A stretch of DNA of 64,000 nt from positions 720,892-784,891 of the forward strand of contig NZ_MQVY01000001.1 of the NCBI RefSeq assembly GCF_002954385.1, in the 5' to 3' direction. Position 1 is the first letter of the stretch, and the number at the start of each line of letters is the position of its first letter. The stretch comes from Tenacibaculum sp. SG-28 (lineage in GTDB: Bacteria > Bacteroidota > Bacteroidia > Flavobacteriales > Flavobacteriaceae). Below, piece by piece: positions 31,035-41,746 of this stretch. Below the pieces are notes generated by a model, which ran no database searches, was not told the DNA's origin, and worked only from the letters and a program-made list of their open reading frames with translations. Both the position numbers and the translations under genes were made by a program.

Positions 31035-31475
31035 AATTGTAAATTATTTACCAAATATTTTAATATTACAAATGTAACACACTTGTCTCTAATATCCAAG
31101 AATAAATATATGGTCATAAAACGTTATAAATATTTAAATATATACTTTAAGTTACATTATTTAAATTACTAAAAAGCAGTTATTTATAGTATCGCTATAA
31201 GTAATCTTTATATATCTCGTTGATTTTAAGTTTTTAGGAAGTGTTTACAAATGTAATTAATGACGCTTACATCAATTAAAAATTCTGAGTATTACATTTG
31301 TAACTAACTAAAATAGATAGTAATATCAACCTTTGTCAAATATTCAGAATATAAATGCATATATTTATTTATTATAAACAAAATACTTAAATTTTCAAAA
31401 AACCATTGTTTATAGTGTTATTATCGATTGGTTTTATTATTTTTTATGGCATTGTTAAAGTGTTTACAATTGTAA
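31031..31475. promoter_or_regulatory. Five TTACAWWTGTAA palindromes, likely XRE operators
   Basis: The 31035-31731 spacer holds no gene I can support. It contains five copies of a 12-bp palindrome: 31031-31042 (one mismatch), 31066-31077, 31245-31256, 31292-31303 and 31464-31475. Centre-to-centre distances are 35, 179, 47 and 172 bp. Each copy with the sequence TTACATTTGTAA on one strand contains TACATTTG, a perfect -7 box. The copy at 31066-31077 would place a start about 28 bases before the XRE gene. The spacer outside these palindromes is A+T rich without other clear structure. Confidence 0.7.
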
Positions 31476-31610
31476 ATTAACGTTTATGGAAGATTATTAT
31501 AAGTTGTAGTTCAAGGTTTTCACTTTATCTAAAAAAAATGTGAGGTTCTGTCATAAATTTTCTCTTTATACCTAATAAAGGGTTCCTTTTAGCGTTTTAT
31601 TTTTTTTGCA

Positions 31611-31618
31611 TATTTTTG
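31611..31618 (+). promoter_or_regulatory. -7 promoter box for the lipoprotein gene
   Basis: TATTTTTG agrees with the Bacteroidota consensus TAnnTTTG and lies 113 bases before the lipoprotein start codon. No clear -33 element is seen. The leader would be about 110 bases. Confidence 0.4.
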
Positions 31619-31731
31619 GTGATACTTGATAACTAAACACGTAGCCTATAAAATTTAAAAAAAAATGAAATTTAGTGTTTTTGGCATTCTTATTGTAAAT
31701 TGTTCTATAATTTTCGAAACTAAACTAAATT

Positions 31732-32916
31732 ATGAAACACACATTACTCTATTTTTTTGCTTTTTTGGTTTTTATTTCCTGTAGTGGGGTAAAATCAACA
31801 CAGAAAGAAATTAATCAAGGAAATTATAATGACGCTATAAATTACTGTCTAAAAAAACTAGCAGCGAATAAGACGAAAGAAAAAAATGAACCTTATGTTA
31901 TTATGCTGCAACAAGCATTTGAAAAATCTTCTCAAAAAGATCTCAGTAAAATAGAGTATTTAAAAAGCGAGAAGAATCCTGAAAACTATGAATCTATTTA
32001 TAATTTATATCTCTCTTTAAAAGAGAGGCAAGATAGAATTCAACCAATCTTACCTTTGTATCTTTCGTCTGGAAAAGAGGCTAAATTTGATTTTGTAAAC
32101 TATGCAAGTTTATTAGCAAATTCAAAAACTGAACTGTCTGATTATCTTTACAATAGATCTAAAAATGTTTTTAATTCACAAAATAAACTGGATTATAGAC
32201 AGGTATACCAGGATCTTGAGTATTTAGAGAGAATTAATCCTAATTACAAAGACGTTCGTGCAATGCTACAAGAAGCGCACAAAAGAGGTACTGATTTTGT
32301 GTTTGTAGCTTTAAAAAATAAAACACGTCAGGTCATTCCAAAAAGACTAGAGAAAGATCTTTTAAATTTTGACACCTATGGAATGAATGACTTTTGGACA
32401 ATATACCATAGTAGAAAGCAACCAAGTATACACTATGACTTTAATTTAGAGCTTGTTTTTAGGGATATTCGCATCTCACCGGAACGAATTAAGGATAGAG
32501 AAATTATTAGAGAAAAAGAAATCTTAGATGGTTTTGACTATGTTGTAGACGCCAACGGAAATCGTGTAAGAGATAGTTTGGGTAAGGATATAACAGTAGA
32601 TAGGTATATAAATGTTAAATGTGAGTTTTATGAACATATCCAAAGTAAGTCTGTGCAAGTTAGTGGGATAGTTCGTTATTTATCGAATAACTCTAAGCAA
32701 TTAATTCACGAGTTTCCATTACAGAGCGAATATCTATTTGAACATGCGTATGGTACTTATAATGGTGACAAACGTGCTTTAGAAAGCTCTTATTTAGATA
32801 TGCTACGCTTCAGGTCTGTTCCATTTCCAAGTAACGAACAGATGGTGTATGATGTTGGTAAAGATGTCAAAGAAAAGCTAAAGGCAATCATTACAAGAAA
32901 CAGATGGAGGGGATAA
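31732..32916 (+). CDS. Conserved lipoprotein of unknown function
   Basis: The N-terminus, MKHTLLYFFAFLVFISC, is a lipoprotein signal with a lipobox ending FISC, so the mature protein is probably anchored to a membrane by its cysteine. The 394-residue chain starts with a TPR-like helical section (INQGNYNDAINYCLKKLAANK) and continues into a mixed region with RVIPKRLEKDLL-like and FRDIRISPERIKDREIIREK segments. I recognise no enzyme motif. It is a single gene facing away from the XRE regulator across the palindrome-rich spacer and is closed by a strong terminator. Confidence 0.7.
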   Translation: MKHTLLYFFAFLVFISCSGVKSTQKEINQGNYNDAINYCLKKLAANKTKEKNEPYVIMLQQAFEKSSQKDLSKIEYLKSEKNPENYESIYNLYLSLKERQDRIQPILPLYLSSGKEAKFDFVNYASLLANSKTELSDYLYNRSKNVFNSQNKLDYRQVYQDLEYLERINPNYKDVRAMLQEAHKRGTDFVFVALKNKTRQVIPKRLEKDLLNFDTYGMNDFWTIYHSRKQPSIHYDFNLELVFRDIRISPERIKDREIIREKEILDGFDYVVDANGNRVRDSLGKDITVDRYINVKCEFYEHIQSKSVQVSGIVRYLSNNSKQLIHEFPLQSEYLFEHAYGTYNGDKRALESSYLDMLRFRSVPFPSNEQMVYDVGKDVKEKLKAIITRNRWRG

Positions 32917-32936
32917 AACACCAGGGTTTAAAAAGG

Positions 32937-32964
32937 AAAAAGGCACAATAAATTGTGCCTTTTT
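32937..32964. terminator. Bidirectional terminator
   Basis: The 9-bp repeat AGGCACAAT / ATTGTGCCT with a 2-base loop (32941-32960) is flanked by A and T tracts on both sides. It lies 21 bases after the lipoprotein gene and between convergent genes, so it can serve both strands. Confidence 0.9.
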
Positions 32965-33046
32965 AAATAAATAATATTATTAATCTAACCCTTCTAAAAG
33001 ACTAATATTATTAGTAGCAAATGTAAAGTAAATTAGACTTGTTTTT

Positions 33047-33062
33047 TGTAACAAAAGTTACA
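33047..33062. promoter_or_regulatory. 16-bp palindrome TGTAAC-N4-GTTACA
   Basis: TGTAACAAAAGTTACA is a perfect palindrome in the arms, in the short spacer between the convergent lipoprotein and purL genes. The same element, on the other strand, is found at 37960-37975 upstream of glmM. Arms of 5 to 6 bp with a 4-bp gap resemble CRP/FNR-type sites. In this position it controls no obvious start. Confidence 0.45.
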
Positions 33063-33080
33063 TTTATGTTTTTTTTAATG

Positions 33081-36000
33081 TTAATTTAACTTTTCAATCC
33101 ATTTTCTAGCATTTACAAAAGCCTCTAGCCAAGGCGAAACCTCATCTTTCCTGTCGCCAGGGTAGTAGGCCCAGTTCCATTGGAAAGTACTTCTTTCAAT
33201 ATGCGGCATGGTTACCAAGTGTCTTCCTGAGGCATCACATAGCATTGCTGTGTTGTAGTCTGAACCATTTGGGTTATTCGGATATCCTTCATAACTGTAA
33301 GTGGCTACAATATTATACGCTGACGCTTTTTTGGTAAGTTGAAATTTCCTTCTCCATGGGATATCCATACTCCTAGTTCGGTTCCTGCTAAAGAGGATAA
33401 CATTACTGAATTGTTTTCTTGAATTTTTACAGAGGTAAACGAACTTTCGTGTTTTTTAGATTTATTATGTACAAGTTTACCATGCACGTCGTGTTCAGGA
33501 TTTATTAAATCCAATTCCATCCATAATTGTGCACCATTGCATATTCCAACGGATAATGTATCTTCTCTTTTGAAAAAATTCTTTAATGCTTTATTTGCTT
33601 TTTCGTTGTATAAAAATGCACCAGCAGCCTTTTGCAGAACCTAATACATCGGAGTTAGAAAAGCCTCCAACGGCTCCAATAAATTGAATATCCTCTAGGG
33701 TTTCTCGACCAGATATTAAATCTGTCATGTGTACATCTTTAACATCAAAACCTGCGAGGTACATGGCATTTGCCATTTCACGTTCTGAGTTCGACCCTTT
33801 TTCCCGAAGAATAGCAGCTTTTGGTCTAGTAGTCAAACCTTCGTTGGCAACTACATCTTTTAGTTTACCGCTAAAATTCTCAGGAAATGTAAATTGAAGT
33901 GGTTGTTTTTTGTAATTATTATAGCGCTCTTCTGCCAAATTATTGGCAGTTTGCTTTTGATCTAAAAGAAATGAAGTTTTGTACCATATATCTCTGTATT
34001 CTGAAACAGACATTTCTATTCGATCTTCTTTATTTACAATTTCTAAAACATCCGTTGCAGTTACTTCACCAATTTCTGTGAACGAAATATTGTGGTCTTT
34101 TAAAATAGATTCTATATCTTTTTGTGCTTGGATAATAATACCTGCATTTTCAGCAAAAAGCACCTTTACAGTATCCGGTTCCTCTAAAGCAGAAATATTA
34201 ATCTTTGCACCGACATTGGTGGCCGAAAAACACATCTCTAAAAGGGAGGTAATAAAACCACCAGATGCAATGTCATGACCAGCTATTATTTTGTCCTCTT
34301 TTATGAGTTTTTGAACTAGATTAAAAGTATGTTTAAACTTCTTTGCATCTTTAATGGTAGGAGTTTCGTTTCCAATTTTATTGTTAATTTGCGCAAAAGA
34401 ACTACCTCCTAATTTAAAAGTATCTTCAGAGAAGTTAATGTAGTATATAGTGCCTTTTCCAACCTGAAAAACTGGTTCTATTACCTTCGTAATATCATTA
34501 CAATTTCCAGCAGCTGAAATCACAACAGTTCCAGGTGCTATAACTTCTTCATTCGGATATTTTTGTTTCATCGACAAAGAGTCTTTTCCGGTAGGAACAT
34601 TAATTCCTAGAGCAATAGAAAATTCTGAAACCGCTTTAACAGCTTTGTATAATCTTGCGTCTTCTCCTTCATTTTTACATGGCCACATCCAATTTGCAGA
34701 AAGAGAGACAGATGCTAAACCATCTTTAAGTGGTGCCCATATAATATTGGTTAATGCTTCCGCTATTGAATTTTTACTTCCTGCTTCAGGATTAATAAGC
34801 CCGGAAATAGGAGAGTGTCCAATACTTGTAGCTATTCCTTCTTTTCCTTTAAAATCTAATGCCATAACCCCAACGTTATTTAAAGGGATTTGCAACGGAC
34901 CAACGCATTGTTGTTTTGCTACTTTACCACCGACACATCGATCAACTTTATTGGTTAACCAATCTTTGCAAGCTACTGCTTCAAGTTGCAGCACTTCTTT
35001 TAAATAGCCGTGAAAATTTTCTCTTTGGTGTGATATTTCCGAATAGTTCCTAACAATGCTGTTATCTTTAAGTATGGTCTTTGGAGAACTTCCAAACATA
35101 TCCTCTAAAGCTAAATCCATAGGTTTACTTCCATTCGTTTTAGATTCAAAAGTAAATCTATCATCTCCAGTAACATCGCCCACAGTGTAGATTGGGGCGC
35201 GCTCCCTTTCGGCAATTTTATGCAGTTTTTCTATGTGATTTTTTGCAATAACAAGCCCCATTCTTTCTTGTGATTCGTTGCCTATAATCTCCTTGTTAGA
35301 TAGCGTAGGGTCACCAACGGGTAATTTATCTAAATCAATATGCCCTCCCGTGTCCTCTACTAGTTCGGACAAACAATTTAAATGACCACCAGCACCATGA
35401 TCGTGGATGGAAACAATATAGTTTTCCTCGCTTTCAACCATACCACGTACTGCATTTGCAGCTCTTTTTTGCATCTCTGGATTAGAGCGTTGTACTGCGT
35501 TTAATTCAATTCCTGAAGAAAATTCTCCGGTGTCTGCTGAAGACACAGCAGCACCACCCATTCCAATACGGTAATTTTCACCACCTAGAATAACAATTTT
35601 ATCTCCTTTTTTTGGCGTATCTTTTAGTGCTTGGTCTTTTTTACCATATCCGATACCCCCGGCTTGCATGATAACTTTATCAAAACCAAGTTTACGTGCA
35701 TCTTCTTCGTGCTCAAAGGTAAGTACAGAACCACAAATTAAAGGTTGCCCGAACTTGTTCCCGAAATCAGAAGCACCATTGGAAGCTTTGATAAGTATGT
35801 CCATTGGTGTTTGGTATAACCATGCTCTTTCTGCCATTGCATTTTCCCAGGGTCTATTTTCTTCCAAACGAGAATAGGAGGTCATGTAAACGGCGGTTCC
35901 AGCTAATGGAATGGAACCTTTACCACCTGCAAGACGATCTCTAATCTCCCCACCAGACCCAGTGGCTGCTCCATTAAAGGGCTCTACAGTTGTAGGAAAA

Positions 36001-36749
36001 TTATGTGTTTCTGCTTTTAACGAAATTACAGATTCAAATTCTTTAGTTTCATAAAAATCAGGTTTTTCTGCAGACTTAGGGGCAAATTGTTCAACTTTTG
36101 GTCCTTGAATGAATGCAACATTATCTTTATAGGCAGAAACGATGGTATTTGGATTCTGCTTCGAGGTTTCCTTAATCAATTTAAACAATGAACTCGGTTG
36201 TTCTTTACCATCAATTACGAAAGTTCCATTAAAAATTTTATGACGACAGTGCTCTGAATTAACCTGAGAAAAACCAAAAACTTCAGAATCGGTTAACTTT
36301 CTTCCTATCTTTTCAGAAACCTTTTTAAGATATTCAATTTCTTCCTCGTTTAAGGCAAGCCCTTCTTGTATATTATACGCAGCGATATCCTCAATTTCCA
36401 AAATAGGTTCCGGAGATATTTCTACAGTGTATATTTCTTGATCTAAACCTTGGTATTTTTGCGATATCATCGGGTCGAATTCTGTGTAGTTTTCTGCTAC
36501 ATTATTGAATTCCTCAATTCGTATAATACCTTGTATTCCCATATTTTGAGTGATTTCAACGGCATTTGTACTCCATGGTGAAATCATCGCTGCTCTTGGG
36601 CCAACAAAAAAGGCGTCAAGTGACGCCGCGTTTATTTTTGGTTGGTTTCCAAATAACCAAGTAAGTTTAGAAATAGTTTCTGAGTTTAATTCTTCTGTTG
36701 TTTGGACAGCAAAAATTGTACTGTTTACGTTTCCAAAGAAATGAATCAT
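33081..36749 (-). CDS. purL: Phosphoribosylformylglycinamidine synthase, large type (two frameshift sites)
   Basis: This purine enzyme converts FGAR, glutamine and ATP to FGAM. The full chain is about 1223 residues when a two-base gap near 33624 and a one-base gap at 33342-33347 are repaired. Domains in order are an N-terminal PurS-like part, the FGAM-synthase linker (SEHCRHKIFNG near residue 200), two ATP-binding halves (ETHNFPTTVEPFNGAATGSGGEIRDR near 265) and a C-terminal glutaminase with nucleophile SVGICNGAQLW. Repair yields GSAKGWAGAFLYN and HGEGKFQLTKKA, as expected. Start ATG 36749 is preferred over an upstream in-frame methionine. Confidence 0.94.
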
Positions 36750-36840
36750 TATGTAGTTGTATTTGTGTGGTTTTACAGTTTGTAAAGTTAAATTATTTAA
36801 GCGAGGTAGCATACAAAAAAATGAAGATAAATAGAACGAT

Positions 36841-37641
36841 CTATTTAGAGTCGTTAGGAAGCCTGTCTATTTCTATTTTTCCCTTTTTAAGGGCCTTGTA
36901 ATTTTCGTAACAATTGAGTACTGCTTCAATTAGCTGTAAGTCACTTGCTTTTTTTATAAAGTACTCTGAATAATCACAATCAGAAAGTAATTTATTTAAT
37001 TCTGTTCTATCCATTTCTAGATATTCCATCATTACTTCTCGATCAAATTTTCCAGCGAGCATTTTACGCAAATCGTCCTCTTTTTTTAGTTTTTGTAATT
37101 TTTTCAGTTGCTTTGGTTTTTTTCCAAACAGATTGTAAACCAAGTCCACGGGATTTAGAATACTTGCAATGGGCGATTTGATTTTTTTAGGACGTCCTAC
37201 TTCATAGGTTTGTTGTATTCCATTAATGCGAATTCGTGTGTATTTATCTTTTGGAACCTGCTTTAAATCTACTTCAAGTACACCAATTAATTTTGTTGAT
37301 TTTATAACAATCTCCTTAATTTCTTCAGGTTTTTCAGTTAATGATATTTCCACTTCGTTTCCTTTTAAAATATCGTTGGTTACCTTAAGCTTAATAGAGG
37401 AGTATCCAACAAAAGAAACTAAGATAGTATCGTTGGCTTTACTAGATAATTCAAAAAGTCCATCCTCATTTGTAATGGTCCCAATAACCGTATTAAGATT
37501 TAGAATATGCGCCGCACTTAAAGGTTTTTTTGAATTTCCATCTATAATTTGTCCTTTAATTTTATCCTTGACTGTTTCTTGAGCCACACTAAAAAAAGAT
37601 AATAATAAAACGAAAAATGTTACGAAGTGTCTTTTTTGCAT
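36841..37641 (-). CDS. CarboxypepD_reg-like domain protein
   Basis: A signal peptide (MQKRHFVTFFVLLLSFFSVAQ) precedes a beta-sandwich domain (IKGQIIDGNSKKPLSAAHILNLNTVIGTITNEDGLFEL, ending VSFVGY) and a lysine-rich helical C-terminal part with LKKLQKLKKEDDLRKML. Total 266 residues. It has the same organisation as the pair at 26061-27672. It lies 91 bases before the purL start on the same strand. The function is unknown; an envelope location is likely. Confidence 0.8.
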   Translation of the reverse strand: MQKRHFVTFFVLLLSFFSVAQETVKDKIKGQIIDGNSKKPLSAAHILNLNTVIGTITNEDGLFELSSKANDTILVSFVGYSSIKLKVTNDILKGNEVEISLTEKPEEIKEIVIKSTKLIGVLEVDLKQVPKDKYTRIRINGIQQTYEVGRPKKIKSPIASILNPVDLVYNLFGKKPKQLKKLQKLKKEDDLRKMLAGKFDREVMMEYLEMDRTELNKLLSDCDYSEYFIKKASDLQLIEAVLNCYENYKALKKGKIEIDRLPNDSK

Positions 37642-37959
37642 GCTGCGAAAATAAGAATAAAAGCAATTGGTAGTGTTAATAATCTGTGAATATTACGGCT
37701 AATTTTGTTCTTTCTTAACTTTGTTTTTTTGAATCTAATTACAAATATTAAAATCCTAAATCTTTAAGTTTATTTTTTGCTCAACAAAGACACAAGCGTA
37801 CTCTGTATAAAAATTATAAAAATATAAATTTTTCTAGTTTGATGTATTAAACCTTTTTAGGGTATAAGCGTCTAATAATCATAAGTTTTTTGTCTAAATT
37901 AAAAATTGACGAATAACTGTTTAATTCTCCTTTAAAAAAGTAACACAAAAAAATAGTAG

Positions 37960-38025
37960 TGTAACTTTTGTTACAACGAAACCGTGATTTTTACCGAATA
38001 AATTTATGAAATACTATTATATTTG
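37960..38025 (+). promoter_or_regulatory. glmM upstream region: palindrome and -7 box
   Basis: The palindrome TGTAACTTTTGTTACA (37960-37975) is followed by a perfect -7 box, TATATTTG (38018-38025), 16 bases before the glmM start. If transcription begins near 38030, the palindrome centre lies about 62 bases upstream, a class I activator position for CRP/FNR-type proteins. The rest of the 37642-38041 spacer shows no gene or other structure. Confidence 0.5.
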
Positions 38026-38041
38026 TTGAAAAAATAAATAC

Positions 38042-39433
38042 ATGACATTAATTAAATCAATTTCAGGAATACGCGGAACAATTGGAGGAGCAGAAGGGGA
38101 TAATTTGACACCTGTAGATGCTGTTAAATTTGCCGCGGCTTTTGGAACATTTATCAAAAGAAAAAGTAATAAAAAAAATAATGTTACCATTGTATTAGGA
38201 AGAGATGCTAGGATATCGGGAAAGATGATAAGTAGTTTGGTTTCAAACACACTGATAGGCTTGGGTATCGATGTAATTGATTTAGGATTGTCAACAACAC
38301 CAACCGTCGAAATTGCCGTACCTATAGAAAAGGCCGACGGAGGTATTATTTTAACTGCGTCCCACAATCCAAAACAGTGGAATGCTCTCAAACTACTAAA
38401 CGAAAAAGGAGAATTCATCGATGGGGAAGATGGTGCAGAGGTACTTGCTTTGGCGGAAGGAGGAGCATTAACTTTCGCCGAAGTAGATGAGTTGGGAACC
38501 TATAAAAAGAAGAAAAAATATATTAAGAAGCACATAAAAGAAGTGTTAAAGCTTGATTTGGTGGATAAAAAGGCCATCAAAAAAGCGAAATTTAAAGTCG
38601 TTGTAGATGGAGTAAACTCCACTGGAGGTATTGCAATTCCTATGCTTCTAAAAGAATTAGGAGTCAAATGTGAGGAACTTTATTGCGAACCAAATGGAGA
38701 ATTCCCGCACAATCCTGAACCTTTAAAAGAACATTTGACAGACATTTCTGAAATGGTTGTAGCTAAAAAAGCAGATTTAGGTATTGTCGTAGACCCGGAT
38801 GTAGATCGTTTGGCTTTAATAGCAGAAGATGGATCAATGTTTGGGGAAGAATACACACTTGTAGCTTGTGCTGATTACGTACTTGAAAAGTTAGGTGGAG
38901 GAAATACCGTATCTAATTTATCTTCTTCAAGAGCCTTGAGAGATATTACAGAAAAGCATGGTGGTACTTATACAGCAAGCGCAGTTGGGGAAGTTAATGT
39001 GGTAAAAAAAATGAAGGAAACCAATACACTTATTGGTGGTGAAGGAAATGGAGGAATTATATATCCAGACGCACATTATGGAAGAGATTCTCTTGTGGGG
39101 GTTGCTTTATTTTTGTCGTTATTAGCCCATAAAAAAGTATCGTGTAAAACATTAAGAGATAGTTACCCTAGTTATTTTATGAGTAAAAATAAAATTCAAC
39201 TAACACCAAAAATTAATGTAGACTCTGTTTTAGAAAAAATGGCAATTGCATATGCAAATGAACAAGTCAATACAATAGATGGTGTGAAAATTGATTTTGA
39301 CTCGGAATGGGTACATCTCCGCAAATCTAATACAGAACCAATTATTAGAATTTATACCGAGGCAAGTACTCAGGAAAGCGCAGATGCTTTAGCAAATAGA
39401 ATTATGGAAGAAATTAAAAATATAATTAGCTAG
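38042..39433 (+). CDS. glmM: Phosphoglucosamine mutase
   Basis: The 463-residue protein is an alpha-D-phosphohexomutase that converts glucosamine-6-phosphate to glucosamine-1-phosphate for peptidoglycan and lipid A. It begins with LIKSISGIRGTIGG. The phosphoserine loop is ILTASHNPKQWNALK near residue 100, the metal loop is DPDVDRLALI near 240, and the sugar-binding loop is IGGEGNGGIIYP near 330. The last domain has RKSNTEPIIRIY for phosphate binding. The next gene begins 4 bases after the stop, so an operon is likely. Confidence 0.92.
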   Translation: MTLIKSISGIRGTIGGAEGDNLTPVDAVKFAAAFGTFIKRKSNKKNNVTIVLGRDARISGKMISSLVSNTLIGLGIDVIDLGLSTTPTVEIAVPIEKADGGIILTASHNPKQWNALKLLNEKGEFIDGEDGAEVLALAEGGALTFAEVDELGTYKKKKKYIKKHIKEVLKLDLVDKKAIKKAKFKVVVDGVNSTGGIAIPMLLKELGVKCEELYCEPNGEFPHNPEPLKEHLTDISEMVVAKKADLGIVVDPDVDRLALIAEDGSMFGEEYTLVACADYVLEKLGGGNTVSNLSSSRALRDITEKHGGTYTASAVGEVNVVKKMKETNTLIGGEGNGGIIYPDAHYGRDSLVGVALFLSLLAHKKVSCKTLRDSYPSYFMSKNKIQLTPKINVDSVLEKMAIAYANEQVNTIDGVKIDFDSEWVHLRKSNTEPIIRIYTEASTQESADALANRIMEEIKNIIS

Positions 39434-39437
39434 CGAT

Positions 39438-40268
39438 TTGAAAAAAACTATTTTGTTGTGTTTATTTCTATTAATAGGAATTGCAGCTATAGGACAGAAT
39501 TCGGAGCATGAAAAACATAAAAATAAAGGTAAGTTTTTCGTATATTGGGGATGGAATTGGGCTAGTTATTCTGATTCTGATATTCACTTCACCGGAGATA
39601 ATTATGATTTTACACTAAATAATGTTGTAGCGACGGATAGACAGTCGAAGTTTTCTTTTAATGACTATTTCAATCCAGGAAGGATTACAATTCCACAAAC
39701 AAATTTTAGAATTGGATATTTTTTTAAAGAAAATTATACAATTTCTTTGGGTGTAGACCATATGAAATATGTAATGAAACCGGACCAACTAGTTACCATA
39801 AACGGTACCATTAACATTGGAAATACGACATACGATGGTAGTTATTTAAATACGCCGATACAATTAGAAGAAGATTTTTTACGCTTTGAGCACACAGATG
39901 GTTTGAACTATGTTAATGTCGAGTTGTATCGTTTTGATGACATTAGTAGTTGGTTTGGTATAGACATGGAAAACCTTCAAATAAATTTAACGGAAGGTTT
40001 AGGTTTGGGAGTTTTATACCCAAAGACAAATGCAACTTTGTTGGGGAAGGATAGAAGTGATAGATTTCACTTATCCGGATATGGCTCTTCTGTTGGAATT
40101 GGACTAAATATTACTTTTTTAAAGCATTTTTTTATACAAACAGATGTTAAAGGAGGTTATATTTATATGCCAAGTATAAAGACTACCAACACTAGTATAG
40201 ATAATGCATCGCAAAGTTTTTATTTTTTACAGAATAATATTTTGATAGGCGGTAAATTTAAAATTTAA
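39438..40268 (+). CDS. Predicted outer-membrane beta-barrel protein
   Basis: The 276-residue protein starts with TTG and a signal peptide (MKKTILLCLFLLIGIAAIGQ). The mature part has alternating aromatic and polar beta strands (FFVYWGWNWASYS, FRIGYFFKENYTISLGVDHMKYVM, IGLNITFLKHFFIQTDVKGGYIYM) and ends with ILIGGKFKI, a pattern of outer-membrane barrels. It lies between glmM (4-base gap) and the class V aminotransferase (3-base gap). No family name can be given with certainty. Confidence 0.7.
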   Translation: MKKTILLCLFLLIGIAAIGQNSEHEKHKNKGKFFVYWGWNWASYSDSDIHFTGDNYDFTLNNVVATDRQSKFSFNDYFNPGRITIPQTNFRIGYFFKENYTISLGVDHMKYVMKPDQLVTINGTINIGNTTYDGSYLNTPIQLEEDFLRFEHTDGLNYVNVELYRFDDISSWFGIDMENLQINLTEGLGLGVLYPKTNATLLGKDRSDRFHLSGYGSSVGIGLNITFLKHFFIQTDVKGGYIYMPSIKTTNTSIDNASQSFYFLQNNILIGGKFKI

Positions 40269-40271
40269 GTT

Positions 40272-41738
40272 ATGAGTTTAGAACGAGAATTTGAAAAGTT
40301 TAGAAAGAATATCATAGGAATAGATCAAACTTTTAGAACTCCTTTTGGAGAAAAAAGATTAGTGTATACCGATTGGACAGCAAGTGGTCGAATGTACCGT
40401 CCTATTGAGGAGAAATTAATGAACGATTTTGGTCCTTTTGTTGCCAATACACATACAGAAACATCTACCTCTGGGGCTGCAATGACCCTAGCATATAATC
40501 AAGCTCGAAAAATCATCAAAAAACACGTAAATGCAAGTGAAGACGATGTTTTAATTACAGAAGGTTCAGGAATGACTGGGGTGGTTAATAAATTTCAGCG
40601 AATTTTAGGCTTAAAGGTCTCGGAAAATTTAAGGGAATTTACAGAGATACCAGAAGAAAAACGACCCATAGTATTTGTGAGTCATATGGAACATCATTCC
40701 AATCAAACTTCTTGGTATGAGACAATTGCAGATGTTGAAGTAGTTCCCGGAAATGAAGAAGGGTTGATCTGCCTCGAAAACTTTGAAAAATCGATATTGA
40801 AGTACAAAGAACGCCCTATTAAGATTGTTTCTATTATTGGTGGATCTAACGTTACAGGTATAAAAACAGACTATCACAAAATTGCTGCTTTAATTCACAA
40901 ATACAACGGTTTGTGTTTTGTAGATTTTGCATGTTCTGCACCTTATGTAGATATTAATATGCATCCAGAAAACAAAGAGGAGTCTCTCGATGCCATTTTT
41001 TTCTCACCGCATAAATTTTTAGGTGGTCCAGGTAGTTCCGGTGTTTTGTTATTCAACAAGAAGTTGTATAAAAATACGGTTCCTGATAACCCAGGAGGGG
41101 GAACTGTAACCTATACCAATCCTTGGGGGGAACACGATTATATTGACGATGTTGAAACGAGAGAAGATGGAGGAACTCCAGCTTTTTTACAAACCATTAA
41201 AATTGCCTTATCGATGCAATTGAAAGACCAAATGGGAACCCAACGCATGAAAGCACGTGAAAACGAAGTTAATCCTTTAATATTTAATTGCTTAGAACAA
41301 GTTAAAGGGGTCAAAGTATTAGCTCCACATCATAAAGAGAGGTTGAGTATTTTTTCATTTTATTTCGAAAAATTCCACTTCAATTTGGTAGTTAAATTGT
41401 TAAATGATCATTTCGGAATTCAAACTAGAGGTGGATGTTCATGTGCAGGAACTTATGGCCATTTTCTTTTAAACGTAGATTCGTATACTTCGCACAAAAT
41501 TAAAGATCAAATATCGGAAGGATGTAGTACGGAAAAACCAGGCTGGGTGCGCTTATCCATTCATCCTACCATCACCGATGCGGAGGTGAACTACATATGT
41601 GACTCTTTGATCGCTCTAGGAGAAAATATTGAAGAGTGGTCGAAAGACTACCACTACGATATGGAAAAAAATGATTACGTTCATAATTCTGCAAAAACTA
41701 TAGAAAAAGAACTCGTGGAAGAATGGTTTGCCGTATAA
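40272..41738 (+). CDS. Aminotransferase class V family protein
   Basis: This 488-residue PLP enzyme has the NifS/IscS-like fold. The PLP lysine lies in FFSPHKFLGGPGSSGVLLF near residue 240, and the preceding VDFACSAPYVDINM carries the cofactor aspartate. HMEHHSNQTSW near residue 140 is also typical. The segment RGGCSCAGTYGHFL near 385 has cysteines near the position of the catalytic loop in cysteine desulfurases, although this family is longer than IscS. The substrate is uncertain. It is followed after 8 bases by a zinc-peptidase-like gene. Confidence 0.85.
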   Translation: MSLEREFEKFRKNIIGIDQTFRTPFGEKRLVYTDWTASGRMYRPIEEKLMNDFGPFVANTHTETSTSGAAMTLAYNQARKIIKKHVNASEDDVLITEGSGMTGVVNKFQRILGLKVSENLREFTEIPEEKRPIVFVSHMEHHSNQTSWYETIADVEVVPGNEEGLICLENFEKSILKYKERPIKIVSIIGGSNVTGIKTDYHKIAALIHKYNGLCFVDFACSAPYVDINMHPENKEESLDAIFFSPHKFLGGPGSSGVLLFNKKLYKNTVPDNPGGGTVTYTNPWGEHDYIDDVETREDGGTPAFLQTIKIALSMQLKDQMGTQRMKARENEVNPLIFNCLEQVKGVKVLAPHHKERLSIFSFYFEKFHFNLVVKLLNDHFGIQTRGGCSCAGTYGHFLLNVDSYTSHKIKDQISEGCSTEKPGWVRLSIHPTITDAEVNYICDSLIALGENIEEWSKDYHYDMEKNDYVHNSAKTIEKELVEEWFAV

Positions 41739-41746
41739 ATTAATCT

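Noticed and set aside
31664..31783. Short reading frame (start MKFSVFGILIVN) overlapping the lipoprotein start
   Set aside because: It is under 40 codons, overlaps the lipoprotein signal sequence in another frame and resembles no known protein; at most a leader peptide.
37918..37947. TGTTTAA upstream of glmM as a fourth operator
   Set aside because: The second half-site has two mismatches and there is no adjoining -7 box.
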